NCBI RefSeq assembly: GCF_003795125.1
Contig: NZ_CP027783.1
Location: 1,674,001 to 1,738,000 of the forward strand
Reading direction: 5' to 3'
DNA from: Tetragenococcus osmophilus
Lineage (GTDB): Bacteria; Bacillota; Bacilli; Lactobacillales; Enterococcaceae
Length of the DNA stretch: 64,000 nt
Part shown: positions 30,904 through 40,287 of the stretch, piece after piece
Layout of the letters: every line of letters begins with the position of its first letter
Numbering within the stretch: position 1 is the first letter of the stretch
Translations under genes and position numbers: made by a program
Notes under the pieces: model-generated
What the model was told of the DNA's origin: nothing
The model's database searches: none
Seen by the model: the letters and a program-made list of their open reading frames with translations, nothing else

Positions 30904-31908
30904 TTGAGAGTACTGCTTTACTTTGAAGGGAAAAAGATGTTAGAAAAATCTGGAATTGGCCGAGCGTTTGAGCATCAAAAAAAAGCGCTAGAAAGCGCTG
31001 AAATCGACTATACTACGGATATTAAAGATCAAAATTACGATATATTACACATAAATACATATGGCATAAATACTCGTAAGGTCATTCAACAAGCTAAAAA
31101 GCAAGATAAAAAAGTTATTTATCACGCGCATTCTAACGCTGAGGATTTCCAAAATTCTTTTTTAGGGGCCAATACCATAACACCTCTTTACAAAAAATAT
31201 ATTATTGGTCTTTACTCTTTGGGAGATCACTTACTTACGCCCACGCCTTATGCCAAACGTGTTTTACAAGAATATGGCATACAAAAACCAATTGATGTCG
31301 TATCTAATGGAGTCAATTTAGCTCAATTTTATCCTGATAAACAAAAGGAACAAAAGTTTCGTGAATATTTTCAACTATCGGATGAACAAAAAGTTATCAT
31401 CTCTGTCGGTCTTTATTTTCGACGTAAAGGTCTTATGGATTTCGTGGAAGTCGCTAAAAAATTTCCGCAGTATAAATTTATTTGGTTCGGACATATTTCT
31501 TTATATTCGGTGCCTAAAGAAATACGTAGAATCGTGCAATACGATCATCCTGAGAATGTTGTCTTTCCAGGTTATATAAAAGGTGATATTATTGAAGGTG
31601 CTTATTCCAACGCTGACTTATTTTTCTTTCCTTCCTATGAAGAAACAGAGGGTATTGTCGTTTTGGAAGCATTAGCTAGTTTACAAAACGTGCTTGTTCG
31701 AGATATTCCAGTATATGAAGGTTGGCTACAAGATAGATACAATTGTTATATGGGTCGTAATAATGAGGAATTTAGTCAGCTATTGGAAGGTATCGTAGAA
31801 AAAAGGTTGCCAGATCTTTCAGAAAATGGATGGCAAACAGCGCAAAATAAAAGCATTCAACATATTGGTACACAATTAAAGTCGATATATGAAACAGTGC
31901 TTTCTTAA
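30904..31908 (+). CDS. bgsA: Glycosyltransferase family 4, probable second glycolipid glucosyltransferase (BgsA/CpoA-like)
   Basis: A 334-residue GT4 enzyme probably adding the second sugar to monoglucosyl-diacylglycerol, the anchor lipid for lipoteichoic acid. The EETEGIVVLEA segment is the GT4 E-x7-E nucleotide-sugar motif, and ISVGLYFRRKGL marks the second Rossmann domain. The start is TTG 30904 behind GGAAGGGG. Its partner gene follows at once, and the pair sits near the fab cluster as in E. faecalis. The added sugar (glucose or galactose) is not resolved. Confidence 0.75.
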   Translation: MRVLLYFEGKKMLEKSGIGRAFEHQKKALESAEIDYTTDIKDQNYDILHINTYGINTRKVIQQAKKQDKKVIYHAHSNAEDFQNSFLGANTITPLYKKYIIGLYSLGDHLLTPTPYAKRVLQEYGIQKPIDVVSNGVNLAQFYPDKQKEQKFREYFQLSDEQKVIISVGLYFRRKGLMDFVEVAKKFPQYKFIWFGHISLYSVPKEIRRIVQYDHPENVVFPGYIKGDIIEGAYSNADLFFFPSYEETEGIVVLEALASLQNVLVRDIPVYEGWLQDRYNCYMGRNNEEFSQLLEGIVEKRLPDLSENGWQTAQNKSIQHIGTQLKSIYETVLS

Positions 31909-31941
31909 AAATGGTAGATATGTAGTTTGGAGGGGAATCTT

Positions 31942-33180
31942 GTGAAAATCGGGTTTTTCACAGACACTTACTTTCCTCAAGTGAGTGGTATTGCGACATC
32001 AATTAAAACGTTAAAGGATGAATTAATTAAATTAGGTCATGAAGTGATTATATTTACCACAACGGACCCTAATGCGCCCGATTACGAAGAAGGAATTATT
32101 CGTATGCCTAGTGTCCCTTTTGTGTCTTTTAAAGACCGGCGAATTGTGGTTCGTGGTATGTGGGACGCTTATATGATTGCTAAGTACTTCGAATTAGATT
32201 TGATTCATACTCATACAGAGTTTGGCGCTGGTTTTTTAGGGAAAGTAGTTGGAAAAAGACTACACATACCAGTAGTGCATACTTACCATACGATGTATGA
32301 AGATTACTTACATTACATCGCTCGTGGTAAAGTCGTACGTCCGAGTCATGTAAAAATTTATTCTCGTATTTTTGCTAATCATACGACAGGAGTGGTTTGT
32401 CCTAGTGAACGTGTGATTCGAACGTTAAAAGGCTACGGCGTAGTTTCTCCCATGCGTGTGATACCAACCGGGATTAAAACGAAGAAATTTGAGTCTACTA
32501 TAAACACGCCGACAGAGATTGCTCAATTACGTTCTTCTCTGGGGATGTTTGAAGATGATATTTTTCTGCTGTCATTGAGCCGGGTTTCTTATGAAAAAAA
32601 TATACAAGCACTAGTTCAGAAAATGCCAGACATTTTACAAGCTAAACCGAATGTTTATTTAGTGATTGTTGGAAAGGGTCCTTATGAAGAAGAACTGAAG
32701 CAGCTGGCATTTGATAAAGGAGTTAGGGAAAAAACAATCTTTGTGGGAGAGGTCCCTAACGATCGGGTCGCTTTGTATTATCAAGCGGCTGATTATTTCG
32801 TTTGTACTTCTACCTCAGAAAGTCAAGGCTTGACCTATCTTGAGGCACTAGCTTCTGGCACACAACTTGTAGTTGAAGGAAATGATTACTTAGACCAATT
32901 GATTGATGATCCTTCGCTAGGGCTAACATTTCCAACAGACGATGATTTTGTACCAGCTTTGCTTTCTTATATGGCAGAAAATCCTGCTAAAAATCCTAAA
33001 ATTTTGGCTAAGAAAAAGTACGAGATTTCAGTGGAGCATTTTGTTAAATCAATCCTTTCTTTTTATAATGAAATGATTAATTATTACGAGAAGACACAAG
33101 AACAAGAAGTAAAAACAGAAGTCAATGTAGATGATAAGACAAAAAAACATAAACGTTTATTTAGAGGAATTTTTCATTAA
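31942..33180 (+). CDS. bgsB: 1,2-diacylglycerol glucosyltransferase (BgsB/LafA-like)
   Basis: A 412-residue GT4 enzyme expected to make monoglucosyl-diacylglycerol. The start GFFTDTYFPQVSGIATSI and the HTHTEFGAGFLG and VHTYHTMYEDYLHYI segments are typical of this lipid glycosyltransferase group. ESQGLTYLEA is the donor-binding motif. I choose GTG 31942 because GGAGGGG lies six bases upstream. The C-terminus is lysine-rich (TKKHKRLFRGIFH), fitting peripheral membrane binding. It is operonic with the preceding gene. Confidence 0.8.
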   Translation: MKIGFFTDTYFPQVSGIATSIKTLKDELIKLGHEVIIFTTTDPNAPDYEEGIIRMPSVPFVSFKDRRIVVRGMWDAYMIAKYFELDLIHTHTEFGAGFLGKVVGKRLHIPVVHTYHTMYEDYLHYIARGKVVRPSHVKIYSRIFANHTTGVVCPSERVIRTLKGYGVVSPMRVIPTGIKTKKFESTINTPTEIAQLRSSLGMFEDDIFLLSLSRVSYEKNIQALVQKMPDILQAKPNVYLVIVGKGPYEEELKQLAFDKGVREKTIFVGEVPNDRVALYYQAADYFVCTSTSESQGLTYLEALASGTQLVVEGNDYLDQLIDDPSLGLTFPTDDDFVPALLSYMAENPAKNPKILAKKKYEISVEHFVKSILSFYNEMINYYEKTQEQEVKTEVNVDDKTKKHKRLFRGIFH

Positions 33181-33186
33181 TTATTC

Positions 33187-33229
33187 AAAAACCCTTACTT
33201 TTCGCGTATACTAAAAGTAAGGGTTTTTA
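33187..33229 (+). terminator. Intrinsic terminator after bgsB
   Basis: AAAACCCTTACTTT and AAAGTAAGGGTTTT arms, then T residues. Confidence 0.88.
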
Positions 33230-33252
33230 TAATTACTAAAGGAGGATTTATA

Positions 33253-34131
33253 ATGAAGATTGGTTTTATAGGAACAGGAGTCATGGGACATGCGATTGTC
33301 GTCCGTTTAATGGAAGCAGGGCATGAATTATTTGTATATAATCGTACGAAAAGTAAAACAGATGACTTAGTTGCTAATGGGGCTACTTGGAAAGATACGC
33401 CTAAAGAAATTACCGATGCCAGCGAAATTATTTTCACTATGGTAGGTTATCCTCAAGATGTAGAACAAATCTATTATGAAGAAGAAACAGGGGTTTTCTC
33501 AGGTGATGTGCATAATAAAACTTTAGTTGATTTGACCACTAGTACTCCTTCTTTGGCAGAACAAATTGATCAAACGGCTCGAAATAAAGGAGCTGCTAGC
33601 TTAGATGCACCTGTTTCTGGAGGCGATCTAGGTGCAAAAAATGGCACATTAACGATCATGATAGGCGGAGAACAATCTGTTTATGAAGAAGTATTGCCAC
33701 TTTTTGAAAAAATGGGTCAAGCTTATACATTGCATGGCACGGCTGGTAAAGGCCAACATACTAAAATGGCGAACCAAATTATGATTGCAGGAACAATGAC
33801 CGGGATGACTGAGATGCTTGTCTATAGCCAAAAGGCGGGCTTATCATTGGAAAAAGTCATGGACACTTTAGCAGGTGGTGCAGCAGCGAACTGGTCGATG
33901 TCTAACTATGGACCACGTATCCTAAAAGATGATTATACGCCGGGATTTTTCGTTAAACATTTTATTAAAGACTTGAAGATTGCTTTAGATGAGGCGGAAA
34001 AAATGGAAATTGAGTTACCTAGCACACACTTAGCTACTCAACTTTATGAGAAACTGGCAGATCAAGGAAATGAAAACGACGGCACACAAGCACTTATTAA
34101 ACTTTGGTGGCAAGACAGAACAAATTCTTAA
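33253..34131 (+). CDS. 3-hydroxyisobutyrate dehydrogenase family oxidoreductase
   Basis: A 292-residue NAD(P)-dependent beta-hydroxyacid dehydrogenase. The N-terminal GFIGTGVMG is the dinucleotide-binding loop; DAPVSGGDLGAKNGTL is the substrate loop; GKGQHTKMANQ carries the catalytic lysine. The exact acid cannot be told (hydroxyisobutyrate, tartronate semialdehyde and succinate semialdehyde reductases look alike). It lies between glycolipid and fatty-acid genes with its own AGGAGG. Confidence 0.85.
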   Translation: MKIGFIGTGVMGHAIVVRLMEAGHELFVYNRTKSKTDDLVANGATWKDTPKEITDASEIIFTMVGYPQDVEQIYYEEETGVFSGDVHNKTLVDLTTSTPSLAEQIDQTARNKGAASLDAPVSGGDLGAKNGTLTIMIGGEQSVYEEVLPLFEKMGQAYTLHGTAGKGQHTKMANQIMIAGTMTGMTEMLVYSQKAGLSLEKVMDTLAGGAAANWSMSNYGPRILKDDYTPGFFVKHFIKDLKIALDEAEKMEIELPSTHLATQLYEKLADQGNENDGTQALIKLWWQDRTNS

Positions 34132-34145
34132 GAACGAAAAAAATT

Positions 34146-34178
34146 GAAGAAAAACGCCCACAAGGTGTCTTCTTTTTG
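34146..34178 (+). terminator. Probable terminator after the dehydrogenase gene
   Basis: AAGA...ACGCC and GGTGTCTTCTT arms with mismatches, then T residues. Confidence 0.55.
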
Positions 34179-34221
34179 TTAAAATATAACAGAAATGTGA
34201 ATAAAAGAGGAGGCACTTAGG

Positions 34222-34452
34222 ATGCAAAATTCCCAATTAGTTGCTATCATCAAACGACTTGAAGCAATGATCGAAGCACAAGATAGTGAAGTGCAGGTAC
34301 GTCGTTTTGAAAAAGAAGGCGTTGAGAAATGTACAGTGACTTATGACAATGTTACAGAAACTTTTGAATTAACAGAAGCTCAAACAAACCAAGCTTATCA
34401 ATTTGACAATATCGATATTGTAGCAATGGAAATTTATGATTTAATTCAATAA
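34222..34452 (+). CDS. DUF1797 (YkuJ-like) small protein
   Basis: A 76-residue soluble protein of the YkuJ/DUF1797 family, function unknown. The compact alpha/beta sequence ends in FDNIDIVAMEIYDLIQ, and the VQVRRFEKEGVEKCTVTYD stretch is characteristic. The start follows AGAGGAGG. It is flanked by hairpins on both sides, so it is probably its own transcript just before the fab regulator. Confidence 0.8.
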   Translation: MQNSQLVAIIKRLEAMIEAQDSEVQVRRFEKEGVEKCTVTYDNVTETFELTEAQTNQAYQFDNIDIVAMEIYDLIQ

Positions 34453-34458
34453 AAAAAG

Positions 34459-34499
34459 CTCGAAAAGTGGTTTTTAACAACTAACTTTTCGAGTTTTTA
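34459..34499 (+). terminator. Intrinsic terminator after the DUF1797 gene
   Basis: CTCGAAAAGT and ACTTTTCGAG perfect arms, then TTTTT. Confidence 0.88.
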
Positions 34500-34660
34500 C
34501 TTTTAGTAGCTCATTATTCGATTCATTAAAAATTAATAAAAAAGCGTTGGTTTCAAGGAAAGCTATTTACACAAAGCTACAGTATGTTAAAATTATTTGC
34601 AAGTCAAACTAATATTGCTTGCTTTTTTATCGCCTATGAAGGAAATCATGAAAAATAAGG

Positions 34661-34718
34661 TTGCAATTTTTTCGATTTTCATTTATAGTTTGATTGTCAA
34701 ATCGTTTGATAATCAAAC
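34661..34718 (+). promoter_or_regulatory. fabT promoter with two FabT operators
   Basis: TTGCAA (34661-34666), 17 bases, TATAGT (34684-34689). AGTTTGATTGTCAAAT (34687-34702) overlaps the -10 and start, and GTTTGATAATCAAAC (34704-34718) follows directly. Both match the FabT consensus ANTTTGATTATCAAATT. This predicts FabT auto-repression and control of the whole cluster by acyl-ACP-bound FabT. Confidence 0.9.
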
Positions 34719-34738
34719 TATTCGGATGGTGTTAATGG

Positions 34739-35179
34739 ATGGAACCCAATTTTGAACGAATTAATACATTATTAGTTGAGGCTTTTAATGATATTTTGGT
34801 GATTGAAGAATCTGAACTGAAAAAATCACAGTTTAATGATTTATCGATTACTGAGATGCACACGATCGAAGCAATTGGAATGTATAAAAAAAAGACTACT
34901 TCTGAAGTGGCTAAAGAACTTTCGATCACTGTTGGGACATTGACGATCGCAATCAACCGTTTGGTGAAAAAAGGCTATGTTGAACGTCTTCGTAGCGAAG
35001 ATGATCGGCGTGTTGTCAAATTAGGTTTGTCTAAGAAAGGGCGATTGATTTTTCGTGTTCATCAACGTTTTCATATGGAAATGGTAAAAAGCATTTTACA
35101 AGGGATGAGCGATGAAGAATCAGTAGCTTTACAAATGGCTTTAGAAAATCTACATGATTTCCTACAAGATTATAAGTGA
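34739..35179 (+). CDS. fabT: Fatty acid biosynthesis repressor FabT (MarR family)
   Basis: A 146-residue winged-helix MarR regulator. The helix-turn-helix lies in TSEVAKELSITVGTLTIAINRLVKKGYVER and the wing in RSEDDRRVVKLGLSKKG. In relatives FabT binds DNA when complexed with long-chain acyl-ACP and shuts off fatty-acid synthesis. It is the first gene of the cluster and has two operators in its promoter. Its end lies just before fabH. Confidence 0.95.
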   Translation: MEPNFERINTLLVEAFNDILVIEESELKKSQFNDLSITEMHTIEAIGMYKKKTTSEVAKELSITVGTLTIAINRLVKKGYVERLRSEDDRRVVKLGLSKKGRLIFRVHQRFHMEMVKSILQGMSDEESVALQMALENLHDFLQDYK

Positions 35180-35189
35180 GTGTAATTGG

Positions 35190-36158
35190 ATGAATAGTTT
35201 TGCAAAGATCACGCAGACCGCTAGTTTCGTACCAGAAAAAACCGTGACAAATGATCAATTAGCGCAAATATTAGACACAAGTGATGATTGGATTAGCACT
35301 CGTACAGGGATTAAGGAGCGTCGTATAGCAACAAACGAAAATACTTCCGATCTTTGTATCAATGTAGCAGAACAATTGCTAGAAAAAAGTGGTTCTACTG
35401 CTGAAGAGCTTGATTTTATCATTGTAGCTACGATGTCGCCAGATTATAATAGTCCTTCTGTGGCTTGCTTAGTGCAAGGAGCTATTGGAGCTCAAAGTGC
35501 TATGTGTTTTGATTTAAGCGCTGCTTGCTCTGGTTTTGTTTACGCTTTGTCAATGGGTGACAAAATGATACGTACAGGCGCTAAAAAAGGCCTAATCATT
35601 GGCGGAGAAGTTATTTCTAAAGCACTAGATTGGACTGATCGCACTACCGCTGTGTTATTTGGCGATGGCGCAGGAGGTGTTTTATTAGAAGCTTCTCAAA
35701 GAAAACATATCACGGCTGAAAATTTACAAGCAGATGGTAAGCGAGCAATGTCTCTGACATCTGGTTTTACGCCTCTTGATAACCCTTATGTAGAAAACAA
35801 AACAACCCAAGATTCTTCTTTAACAATGGAAGGACGGGAAATTTTTGATTTTGCGGTTAGAGATGTAGTAGAACAAATTAAAAAAGTAATGAATGAGCAA
35901 GATGAAGAAATCGATTATTTCTTACTTCATCAAGCGAATGCGCGTATCTTAGATAAGATCGCCAAAAAAGTAGAAGTTTCCAGAGATCGATTTTTACAAA
36001 ACATGGATAAGTATGGCAATACTTCTGCTGCTTCGATACCGATTTTATTGGATGAAGCAGTAGCTAGTGGAAAAATTGTTCTGGGAAGCCAACAAAATGT
36101 TATACTTTCAGGTTTTGGCGGCGGATTAACTTGGGCAACAGTCTCCGTTGTATTATAA
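35190..36158 (+). CDS. fabH: Beta-ketoacyl-ACP synthase III
   Basis: Starts each fatty acid by condensing acetyl-CoA (or a branched primer) with malonyl-ACP. Cys113 (SAACSGF), the histidine in FLLHQANARI and the asparagine in YGNTSAAS form the catalytic triad. I place the start at ATG 35190 (322 residues, normal length); the frame is open further upstream but that would overlap fabT and add residues outside the fold. Confidence 0.95.
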   Translation: MNSFAKITQTASFVPEKTVTNDQLAQILDTSDDWISTRTGIKERRIATNENTSDLCINVAEQLLEKSGSTAEELDFIIVATMSPDYNSPSVACLVQGAIGAQSAMCFDLSAACSGFVYALSMGDKMIRTGAKKGLIIGGEVISKALDWTDRTTAVLFGDGAGGVLLEASQRKHITAENLQADGKRAMSLTSGFTPLDNPYVENKTTQDSSLTMEGREIFDFAVRDVVEQIKKVMNEQDEEIDYFLLHQANARILDKIAKKVEVSRDRFLQNMDKYGNTSAASIPILLDEAVASGKIVLGSQQNVILSGFGGGLTWATVSVVL

Positions 36159-36205
36159 ACTTGATAAAAAAATAAAAAATGAATGATTAATGGGAGGAAT
36201 ATAAT

Positions 36206-36430
36206 ATGATATTCGAAAAAATTCAAGGAATTGTAGCAGAAGAGTTAGATAAAGAAAAAGATGAAATTCAATTGACAACAAATATTCAAGAAGACTTAGA
36301 AGCAGATAGCTTGGATCTATTTCAAATTATCAACGAAATAGAAGATGAATTTGATGTCAAAATCGAAACAGACGAAAACATCCAAACAGTGGATGACTTA
36401 GTAAAATATGTAGAAAAACAACAAGCTTAA
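36206..36430 (+). CDS. acpP: Acyl carrier protein
   Basis: Carries growing acyl chains on a phosphopantetheine attached to Ser35 in the motif EADSLDLF. The 74 residues are acidic, as expected. A strong GGGAGGAAT site precedes the ATG. It is followed directly by a terminator-like hairpin and the 92-bp repeats, where relatives have fabK. Confidence 0.96.
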   Translation: MIFEKIQGIVAEELDKEKDEIQLTTNIQEDLEADSLDLFQIINEIEDEFDVKIETDENIQTVDDLVKYVEKQQA

Positions 36431-36435
36431 TTTTT

Positions 36436-36468
36436 AAGGCTAGGCCCAAAGCCTGGCCTTTGCTTTTG
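36436..36468 (+). terminator. Terminator-like hairpin after acpP
   Basis: AAGGCTAGGC and GCCTGGCCTT arms (9 of 10 pairs), then TGCTTTTG. It would partly separate acpP expression from fabD onwards. Confidence 0.7.
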
Positions 36469-36472
36469 CTGT

Positions 36473-36736
36473 GAATCACTACGATTTAGCGACCGAAGGA
36501 AGCTAAGAGTAGCTGATGAACAGTACTAGGGGGAGCGAAGCGAGACGTAGTGACCACTGCTTTCGAATCACTACGATTTAGCGACCAAAGGGAGCTAAGA
36601 GTAGCTGATGAACAGTACTAGGGGGAGCGAAGCGAGGCGTAGTGACCTCTGCTTTCGAATCACTACGATTTAGCGACCAAAGGGAGCTAAGAGTAGCTGA
36701 TGAACAGTACTAGGGGGAGCGAAGCGAGACGTAGTG
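36473..36736. repeat. Three tandem 92-bp repeats between acpP and fabD
   Basis: Copies at 36473-36564, 36565-36656 and 36657-36736 (last one 80 bases), differing at only a few positions. Each starts with CACTACG and ends with CGTAGTG, so every unit can fold end to end, with an inner AGCT...AGCT stem. No reading frame of note. The rest of the 414-base gap shows only the terminator and the fabD ribosome site. Confidence 0.95.
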
Positions 36737-36844
36737 TTCAAATTTTTCGAAAGGTTACAAGTAAGGCAGAAAAATGCTTACATAAATGATGAAAAATCAC
36801 AGCAATTGCAACTTTAAACAGAAGTAGTTTTAAAGGAGAAAAGG

Positions 36845-37765
36845 ATGAAAACAGCTTTTTTATTTAGTGGCCAAGGGGACCAATACCCTGGTATGGCAAA
36901 AGAACTTTATGATCAATTCAAGATTGTTAGACAAACATTTGAGCAGGCTTCAAATGTTTTAGGTTATGATATGGCTGAACTGTGTTTTACTGAAAATGAG
37001 CAGCTAGATTTGACTGAGTATACACAACCAGCGATTTTAACTGTTAGTGTTGCTTTTTTACGTTTATTAAAAGAAAAAGGGATTACACCAGATGCTACAG
37101 CAGGGCTAAGTTTAGGCGAATACACCGCTTTAGTAGCAAGTGGTGCCTTGGATTTTGAAACGGCAGTTGCTTTAGTAGCCAAACGCGGGAAATATATGGC
37201 TGAAGCTGTACCTGCAGGCGTTGGTAAAATGGTGGCTGTTATGAATACACCAATAGATACTATTGAACAAGCTTGTCAAAAGGCTAGTGAGTATGGCATT
37301 GTTTCCCCAGCTAATTACAATACACCTAAACAAATTGTTATTGGCGGCGAAAAAGAAGCAGTTGATTATGCAGTCGAACTATTAGAAGAAGCAGGCGCGC
37401 GTCGTATGACGCCTTTAAACGTTAGTGGTCCTTTTCATACAAAATTACTAGCACCAGCGGCTCAACAGTTAAAAGAAACCTTACAAAATGTTACATTTAA
37501 TGAAATGCAAATTCCTGTGATTAGTAACACGACTGCTAAAGTGATGAAACAAGATGAAATTAAACATTTATTAACATTACAAGTTCAATCGCCTGTTCGT
37601 TTTTATGAAAGTGTAGAAACGCTTAAAGAATTAGGGATTGAACGTGTCATTGAAGTAGGTCCAGGAAAAACGATTACTGGTTTTATGAAAAAAATTGATA
37701 AATCGATAAAAGTGAGTCGGGTTTCGGATGTATCCACTCTGCAAGAAACAGAAGAATTAGATTAA
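36845..37765 (+). CDS. fabD: Malonyl CoA-ACP transacylase
   Basis: Moves malonyl from CoA to ACP. The 306 residues have FSGQGDQYPGMAKEL at the start, the nucleophile in GLSLGEYTAL and the histidine in VSGPFHTKLL. AAAGGAGAAAAGG precedes the ATG. No promoter or FabT box is obvious upstream, so it probably depends on read-through from fabT past the repeats, or on a promoter I cannot see. Confidence 0.96.
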   Translation: MKTAFLFSGQGDQYPGMAKELYDQFKIVRQTFEQASNVLGYDMAELCFTENEQLDLTEYTQPAILTVSVAFLRLLKEKGITPDATAGLSLGEYTALVASGALDFETAVALVAKRGKYMAEAVPAGVGKMVAVMNTPIDTIEQACQKASEYGIVSPANYNTPKQIVIGGEKEAVDYAVELLEEAGARRMTPLNVSGPFHTKLLAPAAQQLKETLQNVTFNEMQIPVISNTTAKVMKQDEIKHLLTLQVQSPVRFYESVETLKELGIERVIEVGPGKTITGFMKKIDKSIKVSRVSDVSTLQETEELD

Positions 37766-37780
37766 TGAATGGAGGAATCT

Positions 37781-38512
37781 ATGGAACTACAAGATAAAAA
37801 TGTATTTGTTACCGGAAGTACCCGGGGGATTGGTTTAGCGATTGCTAAAGCATTTGCGCAAGAAGGTGCCAATATTGTATTAAACGGACGCAAAGAAATT
37901 TCAGAAGAATTAATTGCTGAAATTAAAAATTTCGGTGTCAATTGTATTGGCGTTTCCGGAGATATTTCGGATTTTTCCAGTGCCAAACAAATGATCGAGC
38001 AAGCTCAAGAGCAATTAGGAGACATTCATGTCTTAGTCAATAACGCGGGCATGAATAATGATAAGTTGTTACTTCGTATGAAAGAAGAAGATTTTGAAAG
38101 TGTCATAAAAGTTAATCTAACCGGAACGTTTAATATGACACAACCATTATTGAAAAAAATGATGAAACAAAAGCAAGGCGTTATTATTAATATGGCCAGT
38201 GTTTCTGGCTTAATGGGCAATATGGGCCAAGCCAATTACGCAGCAAGTAAAGCTGGCGTCGTAGGTTTTACTAAAACAGTGGCAAAAGAGGCTGCGTCTC
38301 GCGGAATTACTTGTAATGCTATTGCTCCTGGTTTTATTAGCACAGATATGACTGCTGCTTTATCAGATAAGGTCAAAACACAAATTAATGAGACAATTCC
38401 TTTACAACATCTAGGTAACCCAGAAGATGTTGCTCAAACAGCAATTTTCTTGGCTCAAAATCCTTATATTACAGGGCAAGTTATTAGTGTAGATGGTGGA
38501 CTAACCATATAA
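37781..38512 (+). CDS. fabG: 3-oxoacyl-ACP reductase
   Basis: NADPH-dependent reduction of the beta-keto group. It is a short-chain dehydrogenase with TGSTRGIG for the cofactor, NNAGMNND, and the Ser-Tyr-Lys triad in NMASVSG...YAASKAGV. I choose ATG 37781 (243 residues) because GGAGG is five bases upstream; an ATG at 37769 includes that ribosome site. Confidence 0.96.
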   Translation: MELQDKNVFVTGSTRGIGLAIAKAFAQEGANIVLNGRKEISEELIAEIKNFGVNCIGVSGDISDFSSAKQMIEQAQEQLGDIHVLVNNAGMNNDKLLLRMKEEDFESVIKVNLTGTFNMTQPLLKKMMKQKQGVIINMASVSGLMGNMGQANYAASKAGVVGFTKTVAKEAASRGITCNAIAPGFISTDMTAALSDKVKTQINETIPLQHLGNPEDVAQTAIFLAQNPYITGQVISVDGGLTI

Positions 38513-38555
38513 GGTTAAAAGAAAGATTCTTTTTGCAAATGGAAGGAGAAACATT

Positions 38556-39791
38556 ATGAATCGAGTAGTTATCACAGGTTATGGCGTCGTTTCGCCAATT
38601 GGAAACGATCCGGAAGCTTTTTTGACAAGTTTACAAGATGGGACAAACGGCATAGATAAAATTACGAAATTTGATGCAGAAGATACCGGAGTTTCTGTAG
38701 CTGGAGAAGTTAAAGATTTTCCTTTAGAGAAGTATTTTAAGAAAAAAGATACAAAACGGATGGACTTATTTTCTTTATATGGCGTTTATGCTGCTCTGGA
38801 TGCCTTAGAAATGGCTAAATTAGATACAAACGAAACGGACATGGATCGTTTTGGTGTCATGGTAGGTTCAGGGATCGGTGGATTACCAACAATCCAAGAC
38901 CAAGTAACGCGGATGAATGAAAAAGGGGCACAACGTGTTTCACCAATGTTTGTCCCAATGTCAATCGTTAATATGGTAGCAGGAAATATTGCTATGCGCG
39001 TTGGAGCTAAAGGAATCTGTACTTCAACGGTTACAGCTTGCGCTACTGGAAATAACTCGATAGGTGAAGCTTTCCGCAATATTAAACATGGTTATCAAGA
39101 TGTGATGCTTGCTGGAGGTTCAGAATCAACAATTTGTGAAATTGGAATTTCTGGTTTTGCTTCTTTAACTGCTTTGAGTCGTAATGAAGATCCAGACCAC
39201 GCATCGACTCCATTTGATACGGATCGTTCAGGTTTTGTTATGGGCGAAGGAGCCGGCGTTCTTTTGATGGAATCACTAGAACATGCTCAAGCTCGTGGCG
39301 CAAATATTTTAGGGGAAGTTGTAGGTTATGGTGCTAACTGTGACGCTTACCATATGACAGCACCTAATCCAGATGGATCAGGCGCCGGTAAAGCGATGAA
39401 ATTAGCTATGGAAGAAGCACAAATTAAACCAGAACAAGTAGGCTATGTGAATGCTCATGGGACTGCTACACCAGCTAACGATGTTTCTGAAGCAACAGCT
39501 ATTCATTACGGTTTAGGTGATCATGCAAGTGATGTTTATGTCAGCAGTACAAAATCAATGACAGGGCATTTATTAGGAGCTGCTGGCGGAATTGAATCCG
39601 TAGCTTCATTATTAGCACTACAACACCAATTTGTACCTGCAAGTATTAATATTACAGAACAAGATCCTGATATTGATTTAAATGTGGTAAAAAATGACAG
39701 TATTGATGCTAACTTAGAGTATGTATTAAGCAATTCTATGGGCTTTGGTGGCCATAATGCCGTATTAGTGATGAAACGTTGGGAGGCATAA
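38556..39791 (+). CDS. fabF: Beta-ketoacyl-ACP synthase II
   Basis: Elongating condensing enzyme, 411 residues. The active cysteine is in [13 protein letters not shown] and the two histidines in [14 protein letters not shown] and [13 protein letters not shown]. It starts behind GGAGAAACATT. It ends two bases before accB, so the elongation and acetyl-CoA carboxylase genes are transcribed as one run. Confidence 0.97.
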   Translation: MNRVVITGYGVVSPIGNDPEAFLTSLQDGTNGIDKITKFDAEDTGVSVAGEVKDFPLEKYFKKKDTKRMDLFSLYGVYAALDALEMAKLDTNETDMDRFGVMVGSGIGGLPTIQDQVTRMNEKGAQRVSPMFVPMSIVNMVAGNIAMRVGAKGICTSTVTACATGNNSIGEAFRNIKHGYQDVMLAGGSESTICEIGISGFASLTALSRNEDPDHASTPFDTDRSGFVMGEGAGVLLMESLEHAQARGANILGEVVGYGANCDAYHMTAPNPDGSGAGKAMKLAMEEAQIKPEQVGYVNAHGTATPANDVSEATAIHYGLGDHASDVYVSSTKSMTGHLLGAAGGIESVASLLALQHQFVPASINITEQDPDIDLNVVKNDSIDANLEYVLSNSMGFGGHNAVLVMKRWEA

Positions 39792-39793
39792 GG

Positions 39794-40285
39794 ATGCAAC
39801 AAGAAGAGTTAAAAGACCTGCTTACAATTTTTGACCAATCTACTTTGACTGAGCTTAATTTAAAAGATGGTGGGGTTGAATTATATTTTAATAAAACCAC
39901 AACACCAAGAAGTCAAGCAGCTCCGGTGACGATTTCTGAACAACCAGCTGCTACCACAACGGTAGAAAATGCAGTAGCGACACAAGCTGAGACACCACAA
40001 ACGGCGTCAACACAAGATGAGCAAGCTCAAGAAGCAGTCGTAGAAGGAACAGAGATCGTTTCTCCTATTGTTGGTGTGATTTATCTACGACCAGCACCGG
40101 AAAAACCAGACTTCAAAAAAGTTGGAGATCATGTAGAAGCTGGTGAAGTTGTTTGTATCGTTGAAGCCATGAAAGTAATGAACGAAATTACAAGTGATGT
40201 TTCTGGTGAAATTGTTGAAGTACTTGTAGAAAACGAAGAAGTTGTTGAATTTAATCAACCACTGTTTAAAGTGAAAGAAGGTTAA
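39794..40285 (+). CDS. accB: Biotin carboxyl carrier protein of acetyl-CoA carboxylase
   Basis: Carries biotin on the lysine of EAMKVMNEI. The 163-residue protein has an N-terminal helical segment, a linker rich in Ala, Thr, Gln and Pro (about residues 42-85), and the C-terminal biotinyl domain. ATG 39794 is chosen, with GGAGG seven bases upstream inside the fabF end. Confidence 0.95.
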   Translation: MQQEELKDLLTIFDQSTLTELNLKDGGVELYFNKTTTPRSQAAPVTISEQPAATTTVENAVATQAETPQTASTQDEQAQEAVVEGTEIVSPIVGVIYLRPAPEKPDFKKVGDHVEAGEVVCIVEAMKVMNEITSDVSGEIVEVLVENEEVVEFNQPLFKVKEG

Positions 40286-40287
40286 TT

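Noticed and set aside
36473-36736. Tandem tRNA or rRNA fragments
   Set aside because: No T-loop GTTCRANYC, anticodon arm or CCA end can be found in the 92-bp units.
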